Below, piece after piece: positions 44,383 to 55,882 of a stretch of DNA of 64,000 nt. The stretch is from Argentina anserina (Eukaryota > Streptophyta > Magnoliopsida > Rosales > Rosaceae), in NCBI RefSeq assembly GCF_933775445.1, contig NC_065876.1, positions 28,210,001 through 28,274,000 of the forward strand, written 5' to 3'. The first letter of the stretch is position 1, and each line of letters begins with the position of its first letter. The notes beneath the pieces are model-generated. The model had not been told where the DNA came from. It was given only the letters and a program-made list of their open reading frames with translations, and did not search any database. Position numbers and translations under genes: made by a program.

Positions 44383-45370
44383 TTGCATGGGTGAGTGTAC
44401 ATATGCCGGATTAAGCTTTTTTATCCTCTTTGTTAGAGTTTATCAGACATAGGAGGTCAGGTTTTTTGTCCCCCTCCTCTGTTAGTTTGATTTCAATAAA
44501 TTAGGGGCATTTTGCCCTATTAAATAAATAATCAATCTTAACATTAAAAGTACCCAGGTAGGATTTGGTTTATTCTTTTCATCTCAAAGAAGAGATATTA
44601 GATATTATTGAAGTGCTAGGATATGCATGTTTACTTTTATCCCCATAAAAAGTTTAGTCTCTCTGTTCATTTGAGGGCCTTGGGGCTTGAGGGTTAATAA
44701 TTCTGTATAACTTGATAAAAAAATGTTCATTTGATGTCCCTGGTATGGTATGCCTAGGATGCCAGCTTGGAGCTAGCACTTTCTGCATTGAACATACAAA
44801 TACGTTGACTAGTACAGTAGGATTTTTCTTATTGGACTGTGAGTCGGATACTGTATTTCCGTGTCCACGTTCCAGTTATATGTGCATGTCAAGTTGTTTT
44901 ATGTGGGAAGTAACCAACCATGTTTACAGTAAAGCTAATTTGCAACAGACATTATTTATAAATCAATAATTGTACTCAGTGCAGTCCTTTTTCCGTTTGT
45001 TCATCCCAACTCCTCATTAAGAGGTTTAAATTTGTTCAATGTCCAGGACACCGCAAGAGATATTCTGAAGAAAGCTCCTGGTGTGGTGGTTATTGATGAC
45101 CGTGCATCTAATAACTTCCCCAGTCCTTTGGAGGTGTCAAACAAAGATGATGTTGCAGTTGGCAGAATCTGCCGTGATGTGTCCCAAGAGGGCAACTATG
45201 GGTAAGCCTAATGTAACACTGTAACAGTACATGCTCTAAGTTTGACGTGCATATATTAACAAGCCACTGATGGGAATGTCTGAGCAGGTTGGACATCTTT
45301 GTCTGCAGTGATCAAATACGCAAAGGAGCTGCACTTAATGCTGTTCAGATTGCTGAGCTGTTGCTATAGT
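42270..45370 (+). pseudogene. Aspartate-semialdehyde dehydrogenase pseudogene
   Basis: The family makes aspartate semialdehyde in plastids for lysine, threonine and methionine. Recognisable exons are: about 42275-42490 (DGGSISKEFGPIAVEKGTIVV, then VPEVNPDAMEGIK and, in another frame, ANPNCSTIICLMAATPLHRH with the catalytic Cys); 42933-43018; 43115-43159; 43268-43362 (YAFNLFSHNSAVLPNGYNED); 43528-43625; 45044-45201 (APGVVVIDDRASN); and 45288-45370 (LDIFVCSDQIRKGAALNAVQ, stop). The N-terminal NADP-binding exons are absent. About 11 codons are missing after GTIVV, and frameshifts lie near 42420 and 43555 with stops. Splice sites are mostly kept, so it is a decayed DNA copy. Confidence 0.85.
44351..44379. 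repeat. (TA)n microsatellite
   Basis: About 14 TA units in an intron of the dehydrogenase pseudogene. Confidence 0.9.
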
Positions 45371-46905
45371 TCACTGTGATTTCAATGGTGAGGTTCCTCA
45401 CCATCTAATCTATTTGCAGAGATGAAGTGATCTGATATCTTCGTAGTTATGCTTTAGCCTGTAGCCTTTAGTTGGGGTTGTGAGGTGAGACGGAACAATT
45501 CCAAACAGTTTTTGTAGACTAGTTATTCGTTTTCAAATGCAACTGATAGCATTGTATCCTTAAACTTAATGCAACGAATTTTGTTGGAGTAAACTTATAA
45601 TTCAATTCAGATGTTGTTTTGATTAAACTCATTAAAGTGTATGCCAAAACTAAATTGGTGTCTTATCGGTCAGATGTTGAGTAGCTCAAGGGGAGTTATT
45701 CGGGTTTAGATGAGCAACCATGAATTCTGACCAAGCTTGGTTCAACATTTCTATTTGAAATATCTTGGTTCAACATTAAAGCATGAATAAATTGAGTAAA
45801 AAAGTTATACGGGAGTTTGGTTTGAAATGGTCATTATAAAAATTAACTATAATTGTTCCAGCAAAATTGTAAACACGATGTAAAAATCTGCTATGAACAT
45901 GAACGTGTCTGGTAGCGCCAGGGCCACAATCTAACAGTATTATTGCTTGTATATGACGTTGTATGAAATACTAATTAGCATTTTCAATCTTTGATCGTGT
46001 AGGAATAGTATTACATTAGGCTTTGCCAGCCAAGGTTGATTAGTCCAATTCTACTGTTCTCTGATGGGAATATATGATGGTGCCAATGTGCTATTGCTGG
46101 CTCCAAGCTTCCAACTCCTTTCCGAGCAAGTTCTTGTTCTTCTATCCAAAAAGCAAAGCATTTTTTTATTGCTGATGTTTCAAGTCTAGTCACTGTTTTA
46201 GTCTCATTCATTTTCACTCACTCAAAGGTAAAGATGCTCTCTTGTCTCAACCTTGCTCAACAAGGAGTAAAGTTCCTCATCATGGAGAACATAGGCGTCC
46301 TTTGCCCTTTGGTGTGAGAAACTGAGAATCTAGAAGATTCATGGCCTGAACTTCTCACAAGGGTTAAGGCGTTGTGGTTCATTAGTCCCTGGATTTCCAG
46401 AACATTCTTGGCCAAAAAAGTTCAATTTCAACATCAATTGAACAAAATATACTGGACGAAGGGAAATTAGATTACCGTACCATTTCACTATAAGAAGAAC
46501 CGTATCATATTTTTTCAATTACATTATTATAAACCACTAATCTTAATTGAACCAATCTTAATCTTAATTTAGGCATTTAGCACTGTTTATACTTTTAGTA
46601 TACTAAACAGAAATTTTATGCTAATGAACACAGGTCAGCCATCATGACCTTGCTACGTGTCGAAAGGCAATTCGAGTCCTTGAAGCTGACCGGTGAAGTC
46701 ATTGCTGCAAAGCACAAGATCACGACAGTCGTTTATTCTGTTCAAAATAATAGGCAAGATTCTGTAGACTAATAAGTAATAACCGCCGTGACAAGTTGTG
46801 GCCAAAAGATAAAAAAAAAAAGAGAACTGCCATGACAAGTTATTTACACTGTGAGAGATGTACTTGAAACTTGAGGACCAATCTTTGACCTTGAGCTCTT
46901 TTTGT
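45371..46905. other. Intergenic DNA upstream of RDR1
   Basis: No gene was recognised. It is AT-rich, and the last few hundred bases must include the RDR1 promoter. Confidence 0.4.
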
Positions 46906-46908
46906 TCT

Positions 46909-47182
46909 TATAAATATTGGCTTCATAGAGCTGCCCACGCTTCCTCCAAAGCAAAGCAGCGTTGTTACTTCTGAGCACACGTTTCAAAGTCATTGTAAGC
47001 TTTGCATTCCATTCTTTTAGCTCTTTTTGTTAACTCAAGCCTAATGAGACTGTAATATTATGTCAATTGCATTTTCTTTCAAAGCATCTGGTATGTTCTG
47101 CATTTCTTTATTGTCACTATTTGAGAGTTACTAATTTGATTTTGTACTTTGAAACAGCAATTGCCATAATCAACTAGTCAGC
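46909..47182 (+). promoter_or_regulatory. RDR1 TATA box and split leader
   Basis: TATAAATA at about 46909-46916 is a good TATA box. A leader exon of about 50 bases would end at a CATT|GTAAGC donor (about 46994), and an intron would end at GAAACAG (47158), leaving 24 untranslated bases before ATG 47183. Confidence 0.55.
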
Positions 47183-50100
47183 ATGGTCGAGACAGTTTAC
47201 TTGCATGGATTTCCCACTGTGGAGTCTTCAGAAGCAGTGAAAAAATTTGTGGAGGAGCATACTGGAGAAGGAACTGTTATCTCTGCCAATGTTCTACCAC
47301 CAAAACAGAGAGGATCCAGATCATCTGCCACAGTTCAATTCACTACTCCAGACCGTGCTGCAATAATACTCCAATTAGCCGATGATCGAGCCCTGTGGTA
47401 TGGAGAGTCTTATCTGGATGCTCGAGAATGGAAGTGTGACAGGGCATCCAACTCAACAGTCTTGGAGAAACTTGTGACACTTCACTTCGGAAGCAAGATA
47501 TCTGAGGAGAAGTTTTCGGTGCTCTGGACAAAATCAGATGTTGCTGTGAAATTTGGGATGGAACTGAAATATGTGCACATTTCTTTCTCTGATGATTGTG
47601 TTGAATACAAGCTTGAGCTTCCATCTGACACCATTTTCCGGATTGAGCTGCATAGTCCACGTGGTCAATTTGCAAAATTTCTTCTCATCCAGGTTTGTTT
47701 AAGTTCTTACTGCTTTTCCCCCTATTTCTTGCAAATGAGCAAATCAAATATCACATACTATAAATTTCAAACTTAGCTAGCATCAAGTCATTAACTGTGG
47801 TAGCCAGATTCTATGACTTTATAAGTTATAATGGAAACTAGTACTCCTGGCGTGCTTAAGCAGCGATACGTTTATATTTTTAGACTCATGTTGTGGTTTT
47901 CATAAAACACAGACCATTGAATAATATACAGAAATATGGTCTCTCATTGGGAAATTTAGGTGTGATCTCATATTTGACTAGTAATTCAACTCTAAACTTC
48001 TGATAAAGTTTCAGTATTTGAACACTATGTTTTTTATGTGAATGGTTTACACTGTCAGCAAGAAAAATATCTAACATTTTCTCGTCTTCCTCTTCTTGCT
48101 AGTTACGTGGTGCCCCTCGGATCTATAAGAAAGATACTGTGAATTCTCACTGGATTCGGGAAGTTGATTTTACTCCATCATGCTGCATTGGGCAATCCAC
48201 TTCTCTATGCTTGGAACTTCCATTTGAATGTTCACTTCCTGATCTACTCAAGAGCTTTGTGTACTATATAGAGAACGAAGGACAGTTTGGCCTGAAGGAA
48301 GGTAACACTTTCTCTGGAAGCTCAACTCTTGTTCCTATTCTGGCTCCACCCCCAGGCATTAACTTGCCATATAAAATCATGTTCAAGATAAATTCATTGG
48401 TTCAGCATGGTTGTATTCCCGGACAAGCTCTTGATGTCAAGTTCTATAATCTAGTAGATCCTACTAGTATTAGAATTGATTATATAGAGTGTGCCCTGGA
48501 CAAACTGTTCAACTCCAAGGAGTGCTGCTATGAACCTGTGAGGTGGTTACTTGAGCAGTACAACATGTATGAGGAATCCAAGCGGATTCCTCAGTCACCA
48601 GCTATATCCTTAGCTGAAGGCTTTGTGTATGTACACAGGGTTCTCATTACACCAAGTAAAGTATACTTCTGGGGTCCGGAGGTAAATCTCTCAAACAGTG
48701 TTTTAAGAGCTTTTCCGGAAGATACTGAAAATTTTCTTCGGGTTTCTTTCGTTGAGGAAGACCTGGGGAAGATGCGGTCTGTAGATTTGTGTTCACGGAA
48801 TGTTGGTTCAGAAGAGGAAAGGAGAACTAGAATTTATGAAAGGATACTTTCTACTCTAAGGGATGGGATAGTGATTGGTGAAAAGAAGTTTGAATTTCTA
48901 GCATATTCGGGAAGCCAGTTGCGAGAGCAATCTGCATGGATGTTTGCTTCCAGGAGGGGCCTTACTGCACAAGGAATTAGAGACTGGATGGGAGATTTTA
49001 GTCGCATTAAAAATGTGGCTAAATATGCAGCCAGGCTTGGTCAGTCTTTCAGCTCATCCTGGGAGACTTTTAGTGTTGGTTCAGATGAAAAGGAAGACAA
49101 TCCTGATATAGAAATTGAAAGGCATGGAACCCAATACTGCTTCTCTGATGGAATTGGGAAGATATCTGCTGAATTTGCTGATAGAGTGGCAAGAAAATGT
49201 GGGAAAACTCATACTCCATCCGCCTTTCAAATCCGTTTCGGTGGCTATAAAGGTGTAGTAGCCGTTGATCCAACTTTATCAAAAAAGCTGTCATTGAGGA
49301 AGAGCATGTGCAAGTTCAAATCACGCAACACAAAGTTAAATGTCCTGGGATGGAGCAAGTACCAGCCTTGTTTCCTCAATCGTCAAATGATTACCCTTTT
49401 GTCCACCCTTGGAGTTGAAGATTGTGTTTTTGAAGAGAAGCAAAAGCAGGCAATGAATCAGTTGGAAGGGATTCTAACTGATCCATTGAAGGCACAGCAG
49501 GCATTGGATTTGATGTTCCAAGGAGAAGCGATCAACATTTTAAAGGAAATGCTGGTGTGCTACAAGCCAAATCAAGAGCCATTTCTCTCACTGATGCTTC
49601 AATCCTTGTGTGCATCAAGACTTGCAGAACTGCGGTGCAAATCACGGATTTTTATCGAAAAAGGAAGATATCTGATGGGATGTCTAGATGAAACTGGGAC
49701 ATTGGAATACGGTGAGGTATTTGTGCAATGTTCTCACCATGCTATCTTCAATGGCAGCAGTACTTCAACTGCAAGCCATGCCAACTTTACTGTTAAGGGT
49801 AAGGTATTTGTTGCTAAAAATCCATGCTTACACCCTGGAGATGTCCGTGTTCTTACGGCTGTGGATGTGCCGGCATTACACCACATGGTGGACTGTGTTG
49901 TATTCCCACAGAAAGGAAAGAGGTAGGCTTAGATTGCTTAATGCTTGGATTTGTATCTCATTCCTTCTTGAATTGTTTGATATTAATTTGTTGCCTTCAC
50001 TTCTTAATTCTTCTTCCATTGAATAGGCCTCATCCTAATGAATGTTCCGGCAGTGATTTAGATGGAGATGATTATACTGTTTGCTGGGATCATGAACTGA

Positions 50101-51069
50101 TTCCTCCTCGGCAAACTAACCCGATGAACTATACTCCAGCACCCACTGTGGAATTGGATCACTATCCTACCATTGAGGTATTGTAAATTTAAATTATGAG
50201 GTGTAGTCGGGTATGATTAAACATGACGTGACTTGATAATTGATGCTCTGTTCTGCTGTGTTACATCTCAGGAAGTCGCGGAGTCTTTTACCAACTACAT
50301 GGTGAATGACAGCTTGGGCATCATTTCAAATGCACATCTTGTCACTGCAGATATTGAACCACAGAAAGCTATGAGTTATAAATGCATTAAGCTCGCCAAG
50401 CTCCAGTCTCGTGCCGTTGACTCTCCTAAAACTGGTGTGGTAGTGCCCCTGCCCCCTAAGCTGCGCGTAAAAGCTTTCCCAGATTTCATGGAAAAGGTTG
50501 ACGGGAGAACCTACGAGTCCAAGCGTGTGATTGGGAAGCTCTACCGACAGGTGAAAGATACGGAGCTAGGATCACATTCACACTCTTTTAAGTCCTTTAC
50601 TAAGGAAGTGGCTATGAGGTTTTATGATCCTGACATGGAGGTAGATGGATACGAAGATTACATTGAGGATGCCATCAGTTGCAAAAGGGTGTATGACTAC
50701 AAGCTGCGCAACCTGATGGAGTATTATGGTATCGGAACTGAAGCTGAAATACTGAGTGGAAATATCACCAATGTATCAAAGTTCTTCAACAAGAGAAAGG
50801 ACTTACAGTCGATTAACTATGCTCTGAGGTCATTGAAGAATGAGGCAAGGACATGGTTCATGGAGGACCCGAATAGCGATGATCAATCAGATTTCAGAAC
50901 TGATGTCTGTGTGAATGCAGCAAAAGCATCAGCATGGTACCGTGTTACATATCATCACCACTACTGGGGTTACAACAATAAGGGTATAGCAAGAGAGCAT
51001 TTCCTGAGTTTTCCGTGGTGTATTTCCGAAGTTCTCATCCAGATAAAGAAGCAAAATATGCACGACTAA
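47183..51069 (+). CDS. RDR1: RNA-dependent RNA polymerase 1 (RDR1), 4 exons
   Basis: RDR1-class enzymes copy RNA into dsRNA that Dicer-like proteins cut into siRNA; in plants they act in antiviral and salicylate-induced silencing. Exons are 47183-47692, 48103-49922, 50027-50177 and 50272-51069, all with GT-AG borders and matching phase, giving 1092 residues, normal for RDR1. The N terminus (about 1-90) is an RRM-like fold (VETVYLHGFP). The polymerase region includes QYCFSDGIGKIS, QIRFGGYKGVVAVDP, HPGDVRVLTAVD and the catalytic CSGSDLDGD at the start of exon 3, with all three metal-binding aspartates. The residue after DLDGD is Asp, where I would expect Ile in RDR1. The C-terminal domain keeps AWYRVTYH and FPWCI. 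No frameshift or stop is present, so the gene looks functional. Confidence 0.95.
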
Positions 51070-51825
51070 AGTACAGAAGTCATCACAGAAGAGCCATTAG
51101 ACTTGGCAACCGAATAACATCAGTGTCTGTTCATGAATTGTTGATTAATCCTTACCTGTTGTGTGTTTCCTTTATCAAAAAGAATATGATTAGCAAGTTG
51201 GCAACACATGTTGTAATTCTGAATTGCTTTTAATTTGAATATTGTATCAACACTGGAGCGCCATTTTACTTGGCAAAGGTGGTATGTATCGGCACGATCT
51301 CTAGCTCTTTACAGCAGTAGATCAGCTCGATGCATCAATACACTTATACACCAACAGTTGTGGCTTTGATATTTGGGGCACCTTTAAAAGGTAAAAAAGA
51401 AACTATATTAGAAACTTGATTGAAATGAATGACGGTTGATGAGACTTGGTCTTCAGCAAATGTGATTAGCTTTCCAGCCAAGTCATAATTAAACTAGCTA
51501 ATTGTGTACCAATTTGCTATATGTTGTAGCTGATGCTCCAACTTGGTTCCGAACTGACTCACTTCATCACATCTTGTTAATGGTATAGCTACAAGGCACC
51601 GTGACATGGAACCAAGATCAAAAGTATTGGAGGAACTTGAGAGTTGAGACACTAAATGACAGGAATACAGCAGGATTGAGTGTCCATCAAGTATGAAGCT
51701 GAACTAAGTGTTGCCAACTAATTTAAAGGAAGCAAACAAAGGAGATGTCCATGTTTGTTATAGTTCTTAATAGTAGCCAAATAAAACTGTGGTTTCAAGG
51801 ACAAAATGGCAAGTACCAAAACGGA
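51070..51825. other. RDR1 3' flank
   Basis: It holds the RDR1 3'UTR and intergenic sequence; no other gene is seen. Confidence 0.4.
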
Positions 51826-51954
51826 TAGCTCGAAGAACTTGTAAAGGATCCTCCATAAATGTTTCTTTTGACGGTAAAGGAGCCACAATTTTCCAACAAG
51901 AACTTATTGACTGTAGAGAAAGTGGGAGGTGCATAATTGTGTGAAAGATACCAA

Positions 51955-52044
51955 CAAGCACTATTTAACAGTATAGATCTCTGATTTGTCTATCATGACA
52001 TTTTCATTTGCAGAAAATTCTTGGATAAGACATACCTATTTATT
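51955..52044. repeat. 90-bp direct repeat, left copy
   Basis: It is identical except for one base to 52642-52731. It contains the end of exon A and its donor site (read on the minus strand) plus intron sequence, and flanks the Copia fragment. Confidence 0.9.
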
Positions 52045-52641
52045 CTTGGAAATGTTACCGATCGGAGGTCCACATCAGGGTACTATACCTTTGTTGGAGG
52101 CAATCTTGTTACGTGGAGGAGTAAGAAACAAAATGTGGTACCTCGATCTAGTGCTGAAGCAGAATACAGAGGTATGGCTCAGGGAGTGTGCGAATTATTA
52201 TGGCTTAGAAATCTACTAGAAGACTTGGGTATTAAGCCTAAATGTGCTATGCAGCTGTACTGTGACAACAAGGCAGCTATTGATATTTCGCATAACCCTG
52301 TGCAACATGATCGTACAAAACATGTGGAGGTTGATCGTCATTTTATAAAGGAAAAGCTAGACGCAAAGATCATTAGTTTTCCTTTTGTTTCCACAGAAGA
52401 GCAACTTGCCGATATGCTCACAAAAGGAGTGTCAAAAAGAGTTTTTTATGATTCACTTAGCAAGTTGGGCATGGTCGATATGTATGCACCAACTTGAGGG
52501 GGAGTGTTGGCATGTATAGTGGCGGGAAACATGATCCGTGTTTTACGGAGTGAATCCCGGAAAGTGAATTCGTAGATTAGTATATATAGGTTGATATGTG
52601 TATGAAGAAATCATCAAGTTATATATCCAACTAATTCCAGT
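52045..52641 (+). mobile_element. Copia 3'-end fragment (RNase H plus LTR)
   Basis: It opens inside RNase H (GNVTDRRSTSGYYTFVGGN) and reads without a stop through SRSSAEAEYRGMAQGVCELL, NPVQHDRTKHVEVDRHFIKE and LADMLTKGV to a stop, then a purine tract TTGAGGGGGAG and an LTR start TGTTGGCATG at 52505. RT and everything upstream are absent. It is less decayed than, and distinct from, the Copia copy at 13.4-16.8 kb. Confidence 0.85.
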
Positions 52642-52731
52642 CAAGCACTATTTAACAGTATAGATCTCTGATTTGTATATCATGACATTTTCATTTGCAG
52701 AAAATTCTTGGATAAGACATACCTATTTATT
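52642..52731. repeat. 90-bp direct repeat, right copy
   Basis: This is the partner of 51955-52044. It is contiguous with the intact exon A of the nucleotidyltransferase remnant, so it is probably the original copy. Confidence 0.9.
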
Positions 52732-52778
52732 GTTAGATCCCTTCTCAGTGCATCCTGTTCTGGTGTGCCATATTTTTG

Positions 52779-53715
52779 CTGCAGGAGAACAAATCCTAAA
52801 TTCAATTCAAGTAGTTTGAACTTTCATTTGCAGCTAGCTGACTCGAAATTTGATAAAAGTAGAAAAAATCCAGAAGATAAGAAAAGTTTCTGCGATTCAT
52901 GGTGTATAAAGTAAAGTAATGTGATGCCAATCACGCCATAAACTCAAATCAGTATCAAACAAAACTCTAGAAGATCCATATATCCCAGAGCAAGAAATTA
53001 CCATAGTAGGTATGCTTCTATCCAGAGAGGGGTTTTAGCTATGCAAAGCGGGTCATTTCCGGCCCGATCCAGGACCCGAAATTCATTTTGGAGGTTTGGC
53101 CTACACGTGTCGCGTGACTTGGTTTGTTTAGTATGGTGCGGTGTACACTGGATTGCTTCATTCCTACTCCTTGCAGGGGAAGTTCACATCTTCAAGTCTA
53201 TTGGTCGGCACCAAATGAATTTGCAGGAGTTCCTATGACCTCCAATGAAACTCAAGAACTTCAATGACTAATCACTTATTAGCAAACCTCAGATTCTTCC
53301 TGAAAGTTGAAAGTTAAGGCACCAGAGACAGGATGTACATATACATATATATATGTACGTATATGAGAAGTCTTACACACTGATGGAAAGGAAAGCTAAA
53401 ATAACTGCAAAACAAATTGCAGAGAAAGGGCTGTAAGGCCGATGAATGTCCCACTCCAATAATATGTAAAATTAATTAAATTATAAGTCTCTAACATTTC
53501 TGTCATTTCTTAACAAAAGAAAATTCTTGCTTACATGAACAAAAAGATCGAAAGAAGAGCTTTCAAACTTATAGCATGGCTGATACATATAGGATAACCA
53601 GGGTCACAGTGCTCATTTTTCATCTGAACTAATGTAAAAAAATCAACTGTTTATACATTGTATAAGGTGTACGAAAAAGATCAATAAACTATGAAGGCAA
53701 CGGGTGGCCTGACCT
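52779..53715. other. Intergenic DNA, no gene recognised
   Basis: The open frame at 53041-53238 (plus) has no recognisable motif. It could hide further decayed nucleotidyltransferase exons, but I could not identify any. Confidence 0.35.
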
Positions 53716-54360
53716 GTATGAATGTATTTTTGCCAGACAGAAGAGAGTTTCCCGAGTAAATCCCCGTTGTTGGTTTGGTATGGGATTTGATGATAGAACC
53801 AGTACATACAAAGTTTTATGTGTTACTTATGACAAAGATTATCAAATTAGACATAGAGCAATGAGAGTACATGTTCTTGTATTGGGTACGAACTCGTGGA
53901 GACAGATATCCTCACTCCCTCCTCCTGAGTTCAGCTGGATACCCATAGTCGACAAGCCGACATGCACAAATGGAGCTGTGCATTGGTTGACAGGAACAGA
54001 ACGTGATCGAATAGTTTCTTTCGACTTCAGGAGAGAAGAGTTCTGTCGGACCCCTTCTCCTCCCACATTACAACAAAGCTCGAAGGAGGACTGCTTGGAA
54101 TCGATAATGTGTTTGTTTACTTTGAAAGGCTGTTTGGCCATTGTGAGGACAAAGAGTTTATGGTCATTTAGCAGTGGTAAGATCAGGAATATCGATATGG
54201 GTGTTGAAAGATTTCAATCAAGAAGAAAGACTGTGGGAGATGTACTACAATAACAAGATACCAGACTGGTTCCCCTTTGAGTTTTATTGTCCTAGGGTGG
54301 AGGAATGGGAACATGGCATATATTGGAGGATGCTCATCAAGTGATTACTCGATTTTAAGA
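53716..54360 (+). pseudogene. F-box protein pseudogene (associated domain only)
   Basis: It is a close copy of the middle and end of the F-box gene at 55.9 kb, sharing WFGMGFDD(R/I)TSTYK, VHVLVLGTNSWRQISSLPP, NGAVHWL and FTLKGCLAIVRTK. The F-box itself is missing, a stop lies before the main frame (about 53757), and a one-base loss near 54200 shifts the reading so that IWVLKDF becomes MGVERF. A stop ends the residual frame at about 54340. Confidence 0.85.
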
Positions 54361-55882
54361 TACGGCGATTCGGCGACTCATGTACCTGACTCAAAATTAT
54401 AGAGCTTCTTCGCTCAAACTCTTGTTTTTTTTTTTTTCCTTTTTGTTTTATGTTTATTAGTTCTATCCAAATCTGCAGTCCATTGGATAGGTATTGTCCT
54501 CTCCCTGTTCCATCTCACATAGGTTATCCCATAGTTAGGTGTTTATCATCAGTTGGTATGTAACTGCATTCCTATATATTACATATGGATAGGTAATATC
54601 ACTAACAGAATTTGTCCACTGAAGCTAGGTTCAAAGATGGGTTTGTATACATCTGGTATGTCGCTGTGATTTCAGCTACAAAGGAACCAGTAGTCCAGAT
54701 TAACCCAGAAGCCTTTTGATTCCAGTAATGTATTGGGTTTCATAATCTCCTCACAACACTGCACATCAATAGCAAATTGTTCAAATGGAAAAGGGAAGAG
54801 TTGAAACAGATCAACGCATACCTCTATGAAACTATTGGTGATTGATGGCTAGCCAACATGCAACATAGATGTATCAAATCACAGGAACAGTACCCTAACT
54901 CCAACTCACTTCATCTCGCACGGTTCTGAGACAGCTTAAAAAAACCCCAAGTAAATGTAGAGTTCCAGAGACATTAGTAACCCAGAACCAACAGTATATA
55001 GCTATCCAGGAACCACAGAGATATTGGAAACCCAATAAGAAAACAACTGGATGAAGGAATAGAAGCAAACCGAATGTAACTGAAAAGCATTGAACGATTT
55101 TGTCTTTAAAAATTAATAAAACTATTTCTCAAGAGTATGAGAACATAGTTAATTAAGAGATTCTTATGTGTAACAGAGTTGATACGAATACAAAAGTTGT
55201 TCTTTAAGGACCCAGTTTTCTTATGTAGATACATAAAACAGATGTTTTTTACATAAAGCTAAAGATGAGGCACTGTCACTGGAAACCATTACAAAAATCT
55301 AAATAGCTCCTAATCCTGATATAGGTGATATACATCGTGCTAATTGTCAGTTATATGTACCGAAACTACTTGATGGTGATTGGTGAAGCTATAATGTCTC
55401 TTTTGTTTAGATGATGATTCTTAAAACAAGAAATGCAAAAACGTTGCACTCTTCGCAGCAAGGTGATGCCTATTCACTTGGCTCTATACATAAGAGGACA
55501 CTCTAATAACATGAATCCAGATCTTAAGTCGAAATAATTTTAAGAAAATATAGAAGCATATACAAATCATACATGTAATCACTAATGAACTCAAATTATT
55601 TAGCATATTTTAAGTTACCTCACAGTCTCACACCATCATAACAGAATTGAACCAAATTGAACCTTGAACCTTACAAGTAAAAGGACAATGCATATATGAA
55701 TCAGTACTATATTCTACCGGGTGAAAACAAAGTCTCCGAGTGCCAAATGAATAGAAATTCTTTTCATGATCAGTTTATGATTTAGATCTCCTCTTCTAAT
55801 CCAAATAGGAGATTTACTTATTTAACAAGGACATCCAGGGTTGGAACTGAAATTAATTCGTGAAAACAAATAATTGAGACCG
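54361..55882. other. Intergenic DNA between F-box copies
   Basis: No coding sequence or long repeat was recognised. There is a poly-T run at about 54425. Confidence 0.4.

Larger units (their letters stand above)
51830..52778 (-). pseudogene. CCA-adding tRNA nucleotidyltransferase remnant (two exons)
   Basis: Exon A (52778-52723) has a CTGCAG acceptor and a GTATGTC donor and encodes QKYGTPEQDALRRDLTIN, matching the GTPEEDAxRRDLTIN motif of the enzyme that adds CCA to tRNA 3' ends. Exon B (about 51898-51832) encodes KIVAPLPSKETFMEDPLQVLRAIRF, matching the following conserved block. The block normally between them (SLFYNI...) is missing, and the space is taken up by a Copia fragment. No other exons were recognised, so it is a broken fragment. 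Confidence 0.75.
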
